A stretch of 64,000 nucleotides of DNA from assembly GCA_017354895.1 (NCBI GenBank), contig CP071498.1, forward strand, positions 1 through 64,000, read 5' to 3'. This DNA is from Podospora comata. Its lineage: Eukaryota > Ascomycota > Sordariomycetes > Sordariales > Podosporaceae. The notes under the pieces are model-generated. The model was given only the letters and a program-made list of their open reading frames with translations. It was not told the DNA's origin and made no database searches. This document shows, piece by piece, positions 11,854-28,738 of the stretch (position 1 is its first letter; the number at the start of each line of letters is the position of its first letter). Position numbers and translations under genes: made by a program.

Positions 11854-13679
11854 ATGAATTCCCTCAAGGGCCTGCTCTTGTGGGCAGCAGTTGCCACGGC
11901 TGGCTCTATCGCTCTCGAGGAAGTGGGGTCTCCGGAGCACCTCGTGAGCCGCCGCAAGCTCTCCAAGCGCTTCATCGACGACAATGGCAACTACAACATT
12001 TCATTCTACCATCTCAATGACGTGCACGCCCATCTCGACGAGTTTTCCTCCTCAGGCACCGACTGCACTCGTCCAGAGAGAGGCTGCTACGGTGGTTACG
12101 CCCGCATCAAGCATGTCCTCGGCGAATCCCGCCCTTCGCACCCGGACTCGTTGCTCCTGAACGCCGGTGATGAGTTTCAAGGTAGGTTGAGGTCCAAGGT
12201 GGAATATCAAGTGATTTGGATTGCTGACTTGGAGTAGGTACCATGTTCTTCTCATACTATGGCGGTTCGAAAATCGCCGAGACGCTCAACCAGATCGGCT
12301 TTGATGCCATGACGTTGGGGAACCACGAGTTTGACCGCGGCGATGATCACCTGGGCGAGTTCCTTGACAACCTGACCTTTCCTATTGTCAGCGCCAATAT
12401 CAAGTCCGACCATGCGGTTCTGAACAAGACAATCAAGCCTTTTCACTATTTTGAACAGTACGAGCTGGCCGTCATCGGTGTCACGACCGAGACAACGCCA
12501 GGAATCGCCAATCCCGGCCCGGGAACGACGTTTGAAGATCCTGTGAAAAGCGTACAGGAGACGATTGACTACTTGAGAGGCGAACTGGGAGTGAAGAGGA
12601 TCGCGGCGTTGACTCACATTGGATATGAGGAGGACCAGAGGCTCGCGCGAGAAACGAAGGGTCTGTACTTGATCATGGGCGGCCACAGCCATACCCCACT
12701 GGGAAACTTTGCCGGTGCCGTGGGCAAGTACCCAACCATTGTTGAGAATTCTGAGGGCGAAGAAGTCTTCATCGTGCAGGCTTACCGCTGGGGAGAATAT
12801 CTCGGCTACATCGATGTTACCTACGACACGGATGGAAGAGTCCTGGATTACCATGGTGCGCCGGTTCACCTGACCAACGCAACAGCCCAAGATAAGGATC
12901 TTCAGAGCCAGATTGACCAGTGGAGGAAGCCGTTCGAAGAGTTTGCTGCCCAAGTCGTAGGAGAAAGCTTGGTGGTGCTAGATCAGTCTCGGTGCCTGTT
13001 GGAGGAATGTTTGTTGGGAAATTTCATGGCCGAGTAAGTTGCCCTCGCAGTAATGTGTCCGTGACGTGGGCTGACGGTGGGAACCTGCAGCGCCATGCTC
13101 CAATACCGAGTCAACAACACCACCCCCGAGACTGCCCCGGCCTTTGCGCTCATCAATGCCGGCGGTGTTCGTGCCACTATCGATGAAGGCCCCATCACCA
13201 GAGGGGAGGTCCTCACGTCCTTCCCCTTTGGCAATGCCATCGTCGAGATCTCCATGTCCGGTGAACGCCTGTGGTCGACTCTCGAGGGCATCATGTCCAA
13301 AGTCAACCAGGTCAATGGCCGTCCCGTGACCTCTCTGTTACAAGTCAGCCGCGGAATTGTCATCGAGTACAACACTGATGCAACTGCAAAAACGAAGCTG
13401 GTTGCTGTCACGATTGGCGGCAAGCCCTTAGACAAGACTGCCGAGTATCGGATCGTGACACTTGATTTCCTCGCAGGTGGGGGCGATAATTTCTTTGACC
13501 CCCCTTTTACCAACCCCATCGTTCTCGACACACAAGACCAGGTTTTGGTGGACTACATCGGGTACAAGACCCCTGTTGATATCAAGTTGGAGGGCAGAAT
13601 CAAGCCGATCAGCCGATGCAGACAAAAGTTTCTAGCCCGGAACGCGAAGCGGATGTTGGACCCGACCAGGGGACTCTAA
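11854..13679 (+). CDS. Secreted 5'-nucleotidase (calcineurin-like phosphoesterase)
   Basis: Dimetal phosphohydrolase of the 5'-nucleotidase/UshA family, expected to release phosphate from extracellular nucleotides. Reading: join(11854..12181,12238..13033,13091..13679), 570 aa; introns of 56 and 57 bp with CTGAC branch points. The ATG at 11854 opens a signal peptide (MNSLKGLLLWAAVATAGS), which decides the start. Metal-site motifs are in order: NDVHAHLDE, GDEFQGT, GNHEFDRG and GGHSHT. The C-terminal substrate-binding domain has NAGGVRATID, TSFPFGNAIV and LAGGGDNFF. No hydrophobic GPI-type tail is visible at the end, so the product is probably free rather than membrane-anchored. Intact. Confidence 0.93.
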
Positions 13680-14203
13680 GGGTTTAATGCCTCTCGTCTC
13701 CCACACATTCTAATGCATGATGATATTTATATGACGAACTTGAATGATGTGTTAGTTGATGTGCTTGGCTGTCAGTGACCGGTATTATAGAGATATATAC
13801 CACCTTGCCTACCCTGTGGGTAGGATGTCCTTCTGTATCAAGAACAAGATGGTTCACCATTTTGCTTATTGTTTGTTATGTTTTATCGAAGCATGTAATT
13901 CTGAGGATATAGGTCCTTAATTGTAGTACCAGAAGGAGTATTCATTTGAAAAATGGGCGAACCCATATGCGAACTTTGATATTTGTTCTAGATATGTTCG
14001 CTTGAATCAACGAAAAACACCACATCACATTTTGGGGTCCAGTCAGTTATTGATCTGGCATGGCTGCCCGCCGCTGACATACAGCCCTGACCCCTATGAT
14101 CAGAACGCAAAACAAATTATACCCTGGACAAGCCTTCAGAAAATTAATTCATTAACTCATTGACGGCATTACAGTCCTGCCATGATACACAGCTGTTTTC
14201 AAA
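13680..14203. other. Convergent intergenic region
   Basis: Lies between the 3' ends of the nucleotidase (plus) and catalase-peroxidase (minus). AT-moderate DNA consistent with two 3' UTRs; no ORF or structure of note. Confidence 0.5.
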
Positions 14204-17942
<3,739 letters not shown>

Positions 17943-20900
17943 TCAAACCCCATCAACATATTTCACTAGAAACTCAAATCCCTCTCGCACCACCTTAGAG
18001 CCCTGCGGATGCCTCCTTTCCCATCCTTTACCGACATCAAACAAGTGCTTTGCTCCCTCGTCAACAATTCTCAACTCAGCATCAACACCTCGTTCTTTGA
18101 GAGCCTGGTGCATCCGTTGGGCTTGCTGCCATGGTATCAAGTCATCTAGCCGAGGGTGAACGATAAAGGTCGGTGTTCTGTACCGATTTTGTTGCACCTG
18201 GGCCAATGGAGACACCGCCATAACCTCCTCCTCAGACACCTCTCTTTTTCCATTGATCGCAGAAACTCCACGCAGAAGAACCTCGAGTGTTTTGCCATGA
18301 TGATTCATGTACAATGCCAACCTGGAGCGTGGATCAACGACTGACATCCAAGCGCCCACCGCCTTGGCTGAAGATGGTGGATTGTATGCCGTGATGGGTT
18401 GGTCAAGTGTCATAAAGGCGGAGTCAGCCGCGATAGGGAACATCGACTCTGACCCTTCCGGAATGTTTGGTTGAGTCCAGAAGGGGTCCTTGTAGTCCGA
18501 AGGAGAATAAACGGCGAGAATGGCCTCTGGTGGTCTAACATCAAACTCGGCCGATTTCCACGACAGACTCATGGCCAAGTGGCCACCGGTGCTCCAGCCA
18601 ATCGCGACGACCTTCTCACCATCGACCCGAATATCGGTTCTCGCCAGAGGAAGAGAGGGAAGGGTATTTCTCACCCATGAGAGGGCGGAGACGGTATCAC
18701 ACATTGGGCCTTCTTGGAGAGTCGTTTCGGGACAAAGGCGGTAGTCAATGCTGACCGGAAGGAACCCTTTGGAGAGGAGAAGTTCAGTTTGACAAGGTCG
18801 AATGTCGGCTCGTGAGAGCATGATGTGGCCCCCGCCATGAATCATCAAAGCTGTAACTCCAGTTTAGCTACCATCTTTTTTCAAACTTAATTACCCTTTT
18901 TGAGAGGGCTTCTGCATTTCTTAAGCACAAGCTTGAGGACATACCTATGGGACGAGGCGCCGCTGAAATATCAGATAGTGTAACTGGGTAATATATGTCT
19001 GCCATCAAGTCAACACCGCCGATACTCTTGAAGCGCATCGTCTCCATCCTCGTTTGCTCTCCGATATTGGGCTCTCGCTCGGGTAAGGCATGGGCAGTGA
19101 TGACTCTCAAAATCTTTCCCTCTTGTGTCCCGTTATCGCTCCATTCCACAGACGCAAAGCCAGCCTGCTTTAGACTCCTTTCCCAGGTCAACTCATCGGC
19201 CAGGGCATGGGTCCGTCCATCGTTGAATCTCCACCATCCCTCCAATAGCCCAAAAACGAGATCGAACCAGTAAAGATTCCTCGTCAGCTCTACCAAGCAT
19301 AGCAAGCCCCCTTCAACTGGATCCAACAGCGCTCGAATATGACTGGCCGAGATGCTGAGGTTTTCAGTGGCATGTATGCAGTTTGTCGACAGGACAATAT
19401 CGTAGTGCTTGTCCCGCTTTGTGTCTGGGGATTCAATGTCCAGCGTGGTGAACTGCATCTCGATTTCCACCCTATTCCCCCGAGCACTAGAGGCCACCAG
19501 AGATGCAAACCTTCTCTTTGCTGCCGCAACAAGGGATGGGGACAGGTCGGTGAAGGTGTATTGGACTGTCATGTCGGGTCTCTCAATCTGGCTCAGGGCA
19601 TGTAACAGAGGTCGTGTTGTGCCGCCTGTTCCCGCCCCGATCTCCAGAATACGGATAGTTTGTCGAGTGCTCATTCGTACAAGGGAAGAAAGATAGTCAA
19701 CCAGAACCAAGGTACCCGTTCTGAACATGGGGGCGTTGAGGTAGACGTCTTCAAGTAACCCCCGGGCGGAAGATGTACCGAACAAGATGTCGATTGGATC
19801 GGCCGCGCCCGTCAAGCACGCCGAAAGCCGGGAGGCTGTAGCATCTAAAAGCTTGGCTTCGGAGGTGTGCTGCGGAAACCGAGAGAGTATGGTGGCTTGG
19901 AGGTCAACGGCGGAAGTCGTCTCGAGAGGTGTGTTTGTCCGCCAAAATTTACCCAGGTCATCAACAGAGATCAGCTTCGAGTCTTGCAAGATTTCATACA
20001 GCTGCCTGACGAGCTTGCTGTGTTTAGGATCGAAGGAACTGATGAATGGAACCTCTGATCCTGGCTTGATGAGGCTTAAATCACAGCCCAGATTATCAAA
20101 GGCGGACAGGACGTATTGTGTGACGAGTCGGGACTGAACTGGGTAGACGTCCATGCAAAAGTTGGAGAAGCGAGTGGCGGAAGCATGTCGTGTGTAATTG
20201 GCTGCAGCCTCACAAAACGAGACACCAGCGACGCCCCCGAGATCCTCTAAACCACTCTTCTTGCAGTGGCCAGACTCGGAGCTCGTAGCGATATCTTCGT
20301 CAGTGATATCAGTAGGGTAAGATGAATTATTCGAGTCAATCTCCGAGTCGAATAGATCTGAACTAGTCAAAGGATCCGATCCCGTTGTCTCAAAACCGTC
20401 ATTTCTGAACACTTTGGGTGCTGATTGGGAAAATGTTGGTTCCATCGACTGTTTCCCCACAAGGCCGACAAGAGCTGCGACGTCAGAACATGCCAACAGC
20501 TCAGACTGTGAGACTTTGACTCCAAACATATTGGAGATCTCAGCCAACACGTCACCAGCCAGTAAAGAATCGACCCCAAGTTCAGTAAGAGTACTCGTGG
20601 ATTTAATTTCGTGGACCGGCATCTCAATGATGTTGCTGAGCACCCTTCTGATGTCATGATCCACTGATGACTGGGCCTTGGAGTCTTTTATTACTTGAGG
20701 AGTCTGGTCGGGATTTGTCTTGGTGATGGGTGTAAAGGTGACTTCCATAGGTGGGGTTGGCTCGGTTGGCGATGATTGATGGGGTTGTGTAGTCAAGGGG
20801 AAGGAACGTGAAGCGCCATTCAGTCGCCCTAGGGTGCGTTCCAACGACTTGAGGGAAACTGCCCTGAAAATAGCCCCCATGATGGCGACAACCAGTTCAT

Positions 20901-23900
20901 TGGAGGTTCCATCGTAGACCAGAATGTCGTTTATTATCGAGCGAGAATCCGGCTCCGTATCATAACGGGTATATACCTTCCAGCTGATCGATGACTGTCT
21001 ATAAGCTGGTGAGATGATTATTTCCTCGATGGCAGTGCACATGAAGACTTGCCCAGCGTCCTTGGGACGAAGACAGTTAACGTGAATACCCGCCACCTGA
21101 AGAAAGTTGTCCAGGGCGACGGGGTCACAAATACCCTTTGGCAACCTGAAACCATCTGTAGATTCCGAATTAGTAGGAATACCAACTAACCCAACAGCCT
21201 CGTCGCCATGGGCCGTCAAGGATTTGACGCCCTGATAGTAGGGGGCATAGTCGACCACACTCGAAAACAACTGGTAGACCATCGGACCTGCCACCTTGCT
21301 GGACGTCTCCAGGCTATTTAGACGATCGACGCGAGATCGTCGGAACAATTTACTCATGGATGAGAGCTGAGCATCTGCGCCCCCAGATGGCAATGCTATG
21401 CGGCCTCGTGCATGCTCTGTCGAAGTGCCTTCAGCATTCAGGCTGGAGATGTTGAACGACCATGACTTGGTGTCAATCTGATGCAGAGATACGGTTGTCT
21501 TCGTGTGGCTCGTCGCAATCCCAAGCGGGGATGACATCGCCAAAGCCTCGAAATGAGGTATCATCAGGTCGCCTAGAGGCATGTCGGCAGCTATTTCAAC
21601 GCATTTGGCGCCGAGCTCCAGGTAAACTGAGGCGGGACACAAGCCATGTCCAGCAACGGCGTGTCCATTTGCTGCGAGCTGGTAAAAGTCGGCAGTGGTG
21701 TTGACCTGGAAGACGTGCTTCATGTTTCCAGCTTCAACCAGGGTGATGAGATCTGCAGAAGCGGCATCTTGTTTCGCTGTTTTACCGGTTTCCTCCGACC
21801 CCCTTGGTTTGTAGTCAATCCAATGCTGTGTCCTGTCGAATTGATATGGAGGAACCGGAACAAAGGCGTGTCGATGCTGAGGACCATGCTGGAGGAACGG
21901 CCAATACCGCACACTGCATCCAGCTTGCCAAAGCTGGGATGTGATCACACCAATGTTGATAATCGCATCATCGTTGCGGAGGCCAGCGGGTAAGTAAATG
22001 TCTGACAATTTGCCTCCTGTCTTGTTGTTATTGCGCTTGACCGGTTTGATCATGGGGATGACTGGTGACGAGGTGCCTGCCTCGAGCCAGATGGCTCCCT
22101 GGGGATATGATGCAGTGATGCGAGCGATGGCATCGGCGAAGAAAACCGGATCTCTGGTGTGCTGTACCAAACTCTCAGCTGTGAACTGCCAATCCGAAGT
22201 CTTGCGGGTGCAAGTCTCGATTTTCAGACTCGGTGATTTGACAACAAGACGACGAGCCATCTCGGTGAGCTTCGCGAGAATTGACTCAGTCATGTGTGAA
22301 TGATAGGCATGAGTACTTGCCAGCTGCAGGCACTTGATTTGCTGCTGTTGACAAACGTATTTCGCCTGGGCGATAGCCTCTTGGTGGCCAGAGAGGACAA
22401 AGCTTGTCGGGCCATTGTAGCATGCAATTTCAACCCCACTGCCGCTTTGTTGTAGATTCTTGTTGACCGCGTCTCTGATTTCCCTGGCTTGAGGCTCAAG
22501 ACACTCAAGAGAAAGCATGCATCCGGGTTCCGACCAGTGATCGCGAATCAGGCTTGCGCGACCGGCAACAAATCGGAACCCATCTTCGACTGTCAAGGAA
22601 CCTCCAACAACCAGGGCGGATATTTGGCCAAAACTGTGACCAACAAGTGTGATGTCGGATGTCTCCAGCCCGGATTCCAGCCAACAACGGGCCGTAGAAA
22701 CTTGCAAAGCCAGCAATTGACAGTGCTGACGAACAATGTCATGCAAAGCCGGAACCGATTCGGAGGACGTAAAAATGTTTGGCACAATTGCCGGAAGGGC
22801 AAGAGCAACACAGACATCATTGCAGTGGTCCTAGAGCTTTTGTTAGCGCCATGTGCAAACTATCCAAGACTCGGGGTAGGATAGGGGTGAATTCAGGGGT
22901 ATGTAAACAAAGAGCGCCACTCACAAGGTGTCTGCGCAACACAGGGCATGAATTGTAGAGATGTTCTGAAATCGAAACACTCTGCCCTGTTTGGCCACCG
23001 AATGCAAGCACTACTGGTAGCTGAGTGGTGGGCATGGACGCTGCCGTCGTTTCAAGACAGGCAACCATATCATCGTGACTCCTGGCTGTAAGGGCCAGTC
23101 GGTGAGGGAACTGGGGATTCTGGGACTTGTTAATGTTGTAGGCGATGTCCCCAAATGATGCGGGGAGTGGTGTCCAGAACTTCAGCGCAGCAATCATGGA
23201 CTGCAAATGATTGGGTGACTTCGCCGCGAGAAGTATTGGGTAGGATGTCGGAGCCGACAGCACAGACTGGGAAGCTGGTTCCTCATATTCCCTGACAAGA
23301 ATAGCAGCATTAGAACCTGCAGCGCCATAATTGTTCACAAGCGCGACTCGTCGGTGAACTGGGCTCCAGGGCTGGGCAACTTTGGGGATGATTATCTTAT
23401 CTGCTGGGGTTGTGGTAATGAGAGGATTGAGAGTGTCAAATCCAGCCTGCGGGGGAATGGTCTTGTGGTGCATCATGAGAAGTGTCTTTATGACGCCGGC
23501 CACGCCTGATGCAGCCTCGCAGTGCCCGATACTGTCTTTGGCGGAGCCGACAAACAGGTGCTCGGAGCGAAAGGGACCACAGAGAACCATTCTTATGCTC
23601 TCATACTCCTTAGGGTCCCCGACTTGTGTGCCTATGATGGCATCAGTGATGTGGTCCCAGCAATGTCAGCACAAGAGGGGCACTCACCAGTTCCATGTGC
23701 TTCAACGTAGGTAACTTCTCCCGGGCTCACTCCTGCCGTTTGCAGAATTTTCTTGTATAGTGAGGATTGTGATGACGACTCTGGGACAGTGATCGGACTG
23801 CAATTGGAGTTTTGGTTGACGGCGGAAGCCCCGATGACTCCTAAAATTGCGTCACCGTCCGCAATAGCTTTGGACAAGGGCTTCAGCACCAATATACCTG

Positions 23901-25773
23901 CCCCTTCTCCTCGACAGTACCCTGCGGCAGAGCTATCAAATGCATGGCTTGCTCCGTTGGGGTTGAGAAAAGAGCCTGCGGCAAGAGCTTGGTGCAACTC
24001 GGGGCTGGTGATGATGTTCACACCGCCAGCCAAGGCAAGTTCGCACTCGCCTGTCAAAAGAGCCTAGCAGTCCATGTCAGTCACGTCCAATGAACAATGG
24101 GCCAAATCTGGGGCCTTACCTTCGAAGCTGTGTGTATAGCCACAGCGCTTGAGGAACAAGCAGTATCAACTGTAACCGCAGGCCCATTCCAGCCAAAGAA
24201 ATGGCTAACTCTCCCACTGATGAAGCTTCTCAACAAACCCACGGCAGTGAAAGGAGTTGCTTGGTGTCCGGCAAGATTATGTTGATATTCAACCTCACCA
24301 ACGCCCATGTATACACCCACTTCCTTTTGCTGGTGGGTCTTGATCTGGTGATATCCTGCGGTAGCTAGAGCCTCATATGCAACCTCAAGGACAAGCCTTT
24401 GCTGGGGATCGATGTGTTTAGCTGCTCGCCCAGCAATATCAAAGAACCGGTGGTCGAAGCCCTTGACAACCTCATCCCTGAGAAAGTTCCCCTGGTATTT
24501 GGCTTCGGCCAGACGTGAGGCAATGCTGGGATATGTCGGATCAAAACGGGACACTGGAAGAGGTCCAAACGCAGTCTTCCCCGAGACCAGAAGGTTCCAA
24601 AAGTCTGATAGGGAGTCTGAGCCAGGGAAGCGAGCAGACATGCCGATAATTGCGATCTCGTCCTCTGGCATCGAGGTGCTGGGTGAGGGGCGAGGATGGG
24701 TAATCGAACGCGGAACAAGGCCTCCAGTATGGGAACCAATGGGTATGAAGACGAAGTTGTCAGCTTTCTCGACACAGTTGCGCAGAGTTTGTAACCAATG
24801 GGCTCGTTTGCACAGCGTGAGATCGATGGCAATATCGTGAAGTGATGTCGCGTTCGGCGGGACGATGTTGGCATCAGCGGTTGATCTCAACGGTGTTTGC
24901 AAGGCCGCGGCGGCGGGAAGCTGAAGTTCCCCAATAGAGGCACAGATTCTTTTGAGGGTTTGGGCTCTCTCCTCATGCCGTAGGTGATGGTAATGGCCAT
25001 GAAGCCCAATATCGGTCCACGGCAGGCTAGCTCTCTGCAGCTGTCCTTCCAACCAAAGTCGCTTGCTGTTTGGCACCGTCACGGTGAGAACGCCCTCATC
25101 CAGAAAACAAGAAATGTAGGCCTAGCAACATGTTAGCTTGTACAGGCCAGCCAAAAAAGGTTGGATGACTTGCATCCGGTATCTGGTCCAGCAGTGTCTC
25201 CAGAAACACCCTATCACTCGGGTTCCTCAAGCGCACACAAATAGCCCTTGCGTGATCAGAAGGGCACTGACTGGAATTGGCGTCCACTGCTGCGCCAATA
25301 CAGGCCCCAAGCCGCAAGGCAGCGGAAATATTACGCTTGAAGTCATCCCAAGTTGACGCACTAGCAAGAGATGATGCCGACAGCCAGCCAATGCAGAAGC
25401 CCTGAACTTGCTGATGCGGTGTTAAGGGTAATTTGTTTCTAGGAAGACCTCCAAACTGAACGGCGAGGTCTACGGCTTGAGACACGATTGTCAATGGGGC
25501 CAGCAAAGTGTTGTGCCGCCAATCATCATCGGCGTTTAAGAGAAGCTGCCCCCCTTGGGCAAAGTCGGCGAGAAGATGAAAAATCCGGCCAGGGTGAAAG
25601 TCTAGCCCGAGTTGTTGCCCGAGTATAGACGAGAGGGAGGGCAAGGTTAACAGGGCTTGAGTGATGAAGTCGAGGGTGGGATCTTTCAGGAGGTTTTGTT
25701 GTAATTCCGCCAAGGCCTCTCGTGTCCAATTGGTCACTTGGGGACCAAGTAGAAAGATTTGTTGCCGGGCCAT
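17943..25773 (-). CDS. Non-reducing polyketide synthase (SAT-KS-MAT-PT-ACP-CMeT-TE)
   Basis: Iterative type I PKS predicted to build a C-methylated aromatic polyketide from malonyl units. Reading: complement(join(17943..18850,18945..22830,22925..23631,23688..24063,24120..25121,25174..25773)), 2492 aa. The start is [12 protein letters not shown] at 25773. Domains, with approximate residues: SAT 1-350 with GFCIGW; KS 353-775 with VDTACSSS (Cys522), VEAHGTGTQVGDP and [15 protein letters not shown] with VGHSFGQ (Ser961); PT with AVAGHG (His about 1290) and [10 protein letters not shown] (Asp about 1421); one ACP with LGVDSLLAG (Ser about 1650); CMeT with [13 protein letters not shown] (about 1958); C-terminal alpha/beta hydrolase with MIHGGGH oxyanion motif and GWSTGGH (Ser about 2277). 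This order resembles the methylorsellinate-type synthases (AusA, MpaC); the exact product cannot be read from sequence. All catalytic motifs look intact. The first intron has a GC donor. Confidence 0.95.
25122..25173 (-). other. GC-AG intron in the PKS SAT region
   Basis: The first PKS intron (52 bp) begins GCAAGT rather than GT, has a GCTAAC branch point and ends TAG. Splicing joins LDQIPD to [10 protein letters not shown] in frame; the unspliced reading hits a stop within a few codons of the acceptor. The extended donor match (GCAAGT) is typical of efficient GC-AG introns. Confidence 0.75.
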
Positions 25774-26866
25774 GGTAAGAAGACTTGTTGTAATCAGTGT
25801 CCAATAGTACGGTTTGGGCAAGATAAAGGTCTGCCACAACAAAAGCAAGAACAGAGAGACTTGATATACAGATAGACAGCAGTTTACAGGTAAGCAAGCC
25901 TACCAGAGCTGGCAGGACCAACTGGCGGAGTTGAGAAAAAGTCGGTATCCACACGCAGCTATGTGAATAGCGAGACTAATCGGGCAGATGGGAAGGAACG
26001 AACAGCAAATCTCATCACCCTTCCTCCACCATATCTACCTGTTTATCTTGCAATCCCTGACTTAAGGGTGGTTGCAGTGACCTTCTGGCCAGGATCTAAC
26101 TGAATGTCGTATAGATAGTACGCACCTATATGCACGTACGGTTTCATGGAATCTCTGTCCTGGAACATGCACAATGACACCGGATACCCGGTGTGCTCCT
26201 TTAATTCCAGACACCTCAGCCGGCCACGGAAGCAAGTACCCGGACAGTTGCAGCAGCTGCATGGGCTGCACCCCCACCAACCCAAGTTTACCCAAAGATG
26301 CCGCCCAAAGCGGGTGCATTATGGGAAGGAGGCACCATAGAAGCCTATCCAAGCAAGAGCTGCATTGAAATATCAGCTAGTATTGGAATTGGCTGGCCAG
26401 GTTGCCCCTCCTGGATCATAGATTGATGAATTGCACTCAGTCATGATTAAAATGTGGCTTGACCCGAGAGAATGGGACCGAACCTGGAAGCCGAGCGTGT
26501 GCATGCATTCCTATTGGCGGCGGCTCGAGCGGTTAACGCCCCCAAGTTTAACCTAGCAGGCAGTTTTCTACCATACCTTCTTGACGTCGGGTAGCGGCGG
26601 CAACTGCTGTAATTGTCATGACGACTCGCCATTGTTGAACCGTAAGGTAGGATACTCAGGCCAGAAAGACCTCACCAACTCCGTCTTAATGACCCGGGGT
26701 CAAGTACTTGCGAACTTTGCCTTGTAAAACAGTTGTTCGGCGTTTAAAGATAGTTCATAGGCGTTGAAAGATAGTTTATAGAGCTTCGAAGATAATTATG
26801 GTCCTTTAAAGATATCTAAAAGTTCTAGTAATCTGCTTTTAAGGCAAGGTCAATAATAATAAGGTA
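25774..26866. other. PKS promoter and intergenic region, no gene seen
   Basis: About 1.1 kb upstream of the PKS start. ORFs of 60-96 codons on both strands lack protein-like features. The right end (26731-26821) holds a minisatellite, and the pogo-like element A is inserted just beyond it at 26866. Confidence 0.5.
26731..26821. repeat. Minisatellite of the AACTATCTTT family, copy 2
   Basis: On the minus strand this reads AACTATCTTTCAACGCCTAT and GAACTATCTTTAAACGCC, about 21 bp apart, followed by a more degenerate TTATCTTCGAAG copy. It lies about 45 bp before the TA target of transposon A. Confidence 0.55.
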
Positions 26867-28723
26867 ACGTATATTATAAGCGAGTCGTACATATAAGCGA
26901 GTCGTACAGTCTCCACCACGACGCGTCCTCCTTACACCTAACATCAATTTTTTCCATAACTCAACATGTCTCCTACTTCAAAAGAAGCTAGGATATTCTT
27001 AGCTCTTAAGGCTTTCTAAAAAGACTAAAAATTAAGCCTCTGAGCTATAATCAAATTTTATAACGTACTACCTACAACTCTCTTTAATTGACGTACCGGC
27101 TAGCTCATATAATACGAAATAATACTAAATTCGAAAAAGCTAATTTAATCGGAAAAAGAAATTATTATTGAATATATTGTGAAACTATATATATAGATTT
27201 TTCTATTAAAATTATATAATATAAAAAATATAATTAATTAGTTTTTATACGTACGTAATATGCTTTCTAGCAATAAATTTTAAATATATAACTTCGTTAA
27301 AATTAATGATATTTCCGTATACGCTTTATATATAAATACGATTATAAAAGAGCTAGGTATAAGGATTTAAAGGTTATTTTTAGGTAATTTACATTTATAT
27401 GGAATATTAAAGTTAAATATTATATTGTAAAGAAAAAATATTTTAATTTTGATTAAATTAGATTTATAAAAAATATCATTTTTATAAATATAATAATTAG
27501 GATATCGGATAACTTTAATAAAATAAAATTTATTTTATTTGATAATGTTCAATGAACAATGGCGATTTAAGGAATAAATATTTTTAATTAAATTGTCCTT
27601 TCGTTTATTATTTTAATTATATAATACTATTTTATTAAATAATATATTAAATATAATTTATGATCTATTTAATATATTATAAATACCGATAATAATTAAA
27701 TTATTAATACGATAAACCTAAATTAAATGAAATAATTTAATTATTATATAGTATTTTATATAGAAAATAAATACCGATTATTAATCTTGAAAAACTTTAT
27801 AAGTTATTATTTAACCGGATTTAAACATTATTATTAGTAAAATATTATTATTATATTTTATATATCTTTATATTTTTTTTATTTCTTTTAATTACTTAAT
27901 TTTAATCATTTTATAACTTTAAAATAAATATATAATCGCTAAATTAAACACTTAATATACGTATATATTAATAACGTAAATAAAGTTAAGTCTTTTTATA
28001 CTTTCCGCGAAACCTTTTTTAATTTTAAAATAGAAAATATATAAAGTAGTTTTACAAATATTATTTTATATTATATAATTAAAAAAAACTATTTTTTTAA
28101 ATAAAATATAAAGTGTTATATATTAATACCTTGAACTTTATGGCCCAGTATTGTATACTTTAAAGTATTATAAATACTAGAAAACTTTTAAAAAGCTAAT
28201 CTATAATAATAGTTTATTAAAATATATATTAATAATTATTAAAATAATTTTCTAACTTTAATATTAATTATAATAAATTAATTTACTAAAAGTATAACGA
28301 TTATAATACATTAAGTCGCTTTTCTTTATATAGAGAACGGTTTACTCTGTAAAGCTAACGAGGCTTTAAGTAAGCGCTGAAGAGCTAAAGGATACGTGTG
28401 TAGCTTAAAGAATTATTTACTGTGCAAAATGCACAGGATCTACTGGACAAGAAGGCAGTGGGTGCAAAGGTAGTAAAAGAAATATAGCCGGATGGCGGTA
28501 ATGTAGAAGAGGCTCGTACGAAGGTTTGGTGCTGTAGTGTGTGCGGCAAGCCTAGCTATAATGCGCGCACTTGCCAGTAGGCTAGAAAATTATCTGATTC
28601 AGCCGTTTTTAATATAATTGTATTTGCTTTCTAACATTATTGCGGTATAATTGAGGATAGTTATTGTAAGGTAGTAAAGGCTGTAAGACTCGCTTATATA
28701 TACAACTCGCTTATAATATACTT
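26867..28723 (+). mobile_element. Pogo-like DNA transposon A (RIP-mutated)
   Basis: Tc1/mariner-superfamily element of about 1.86 kb flanked by TA (26865-26866 and 28724-28725). Both ends carry the TIR ACGTATATTATAAGCGAG, followed by 17-bp subterminal repeats: two at each end, with hexamer TCGTAC at the 5' end and decayed versions at the 3' end. A conceptual transposase starts at 26966 (MSPTSKEARIFLALKA). It runs through helix-turn-helix, CENP-B and DDE-type regions, all broken by many TA-rich stops. Near 28537-28585 it ends in a zinc knuckle reading CGVCGKP and ARTC, which is less mutated than the middle. No active product is expected. Confidence 0.85.
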
Positions 28724-28738
28724 TATAAGTTAATTTTA

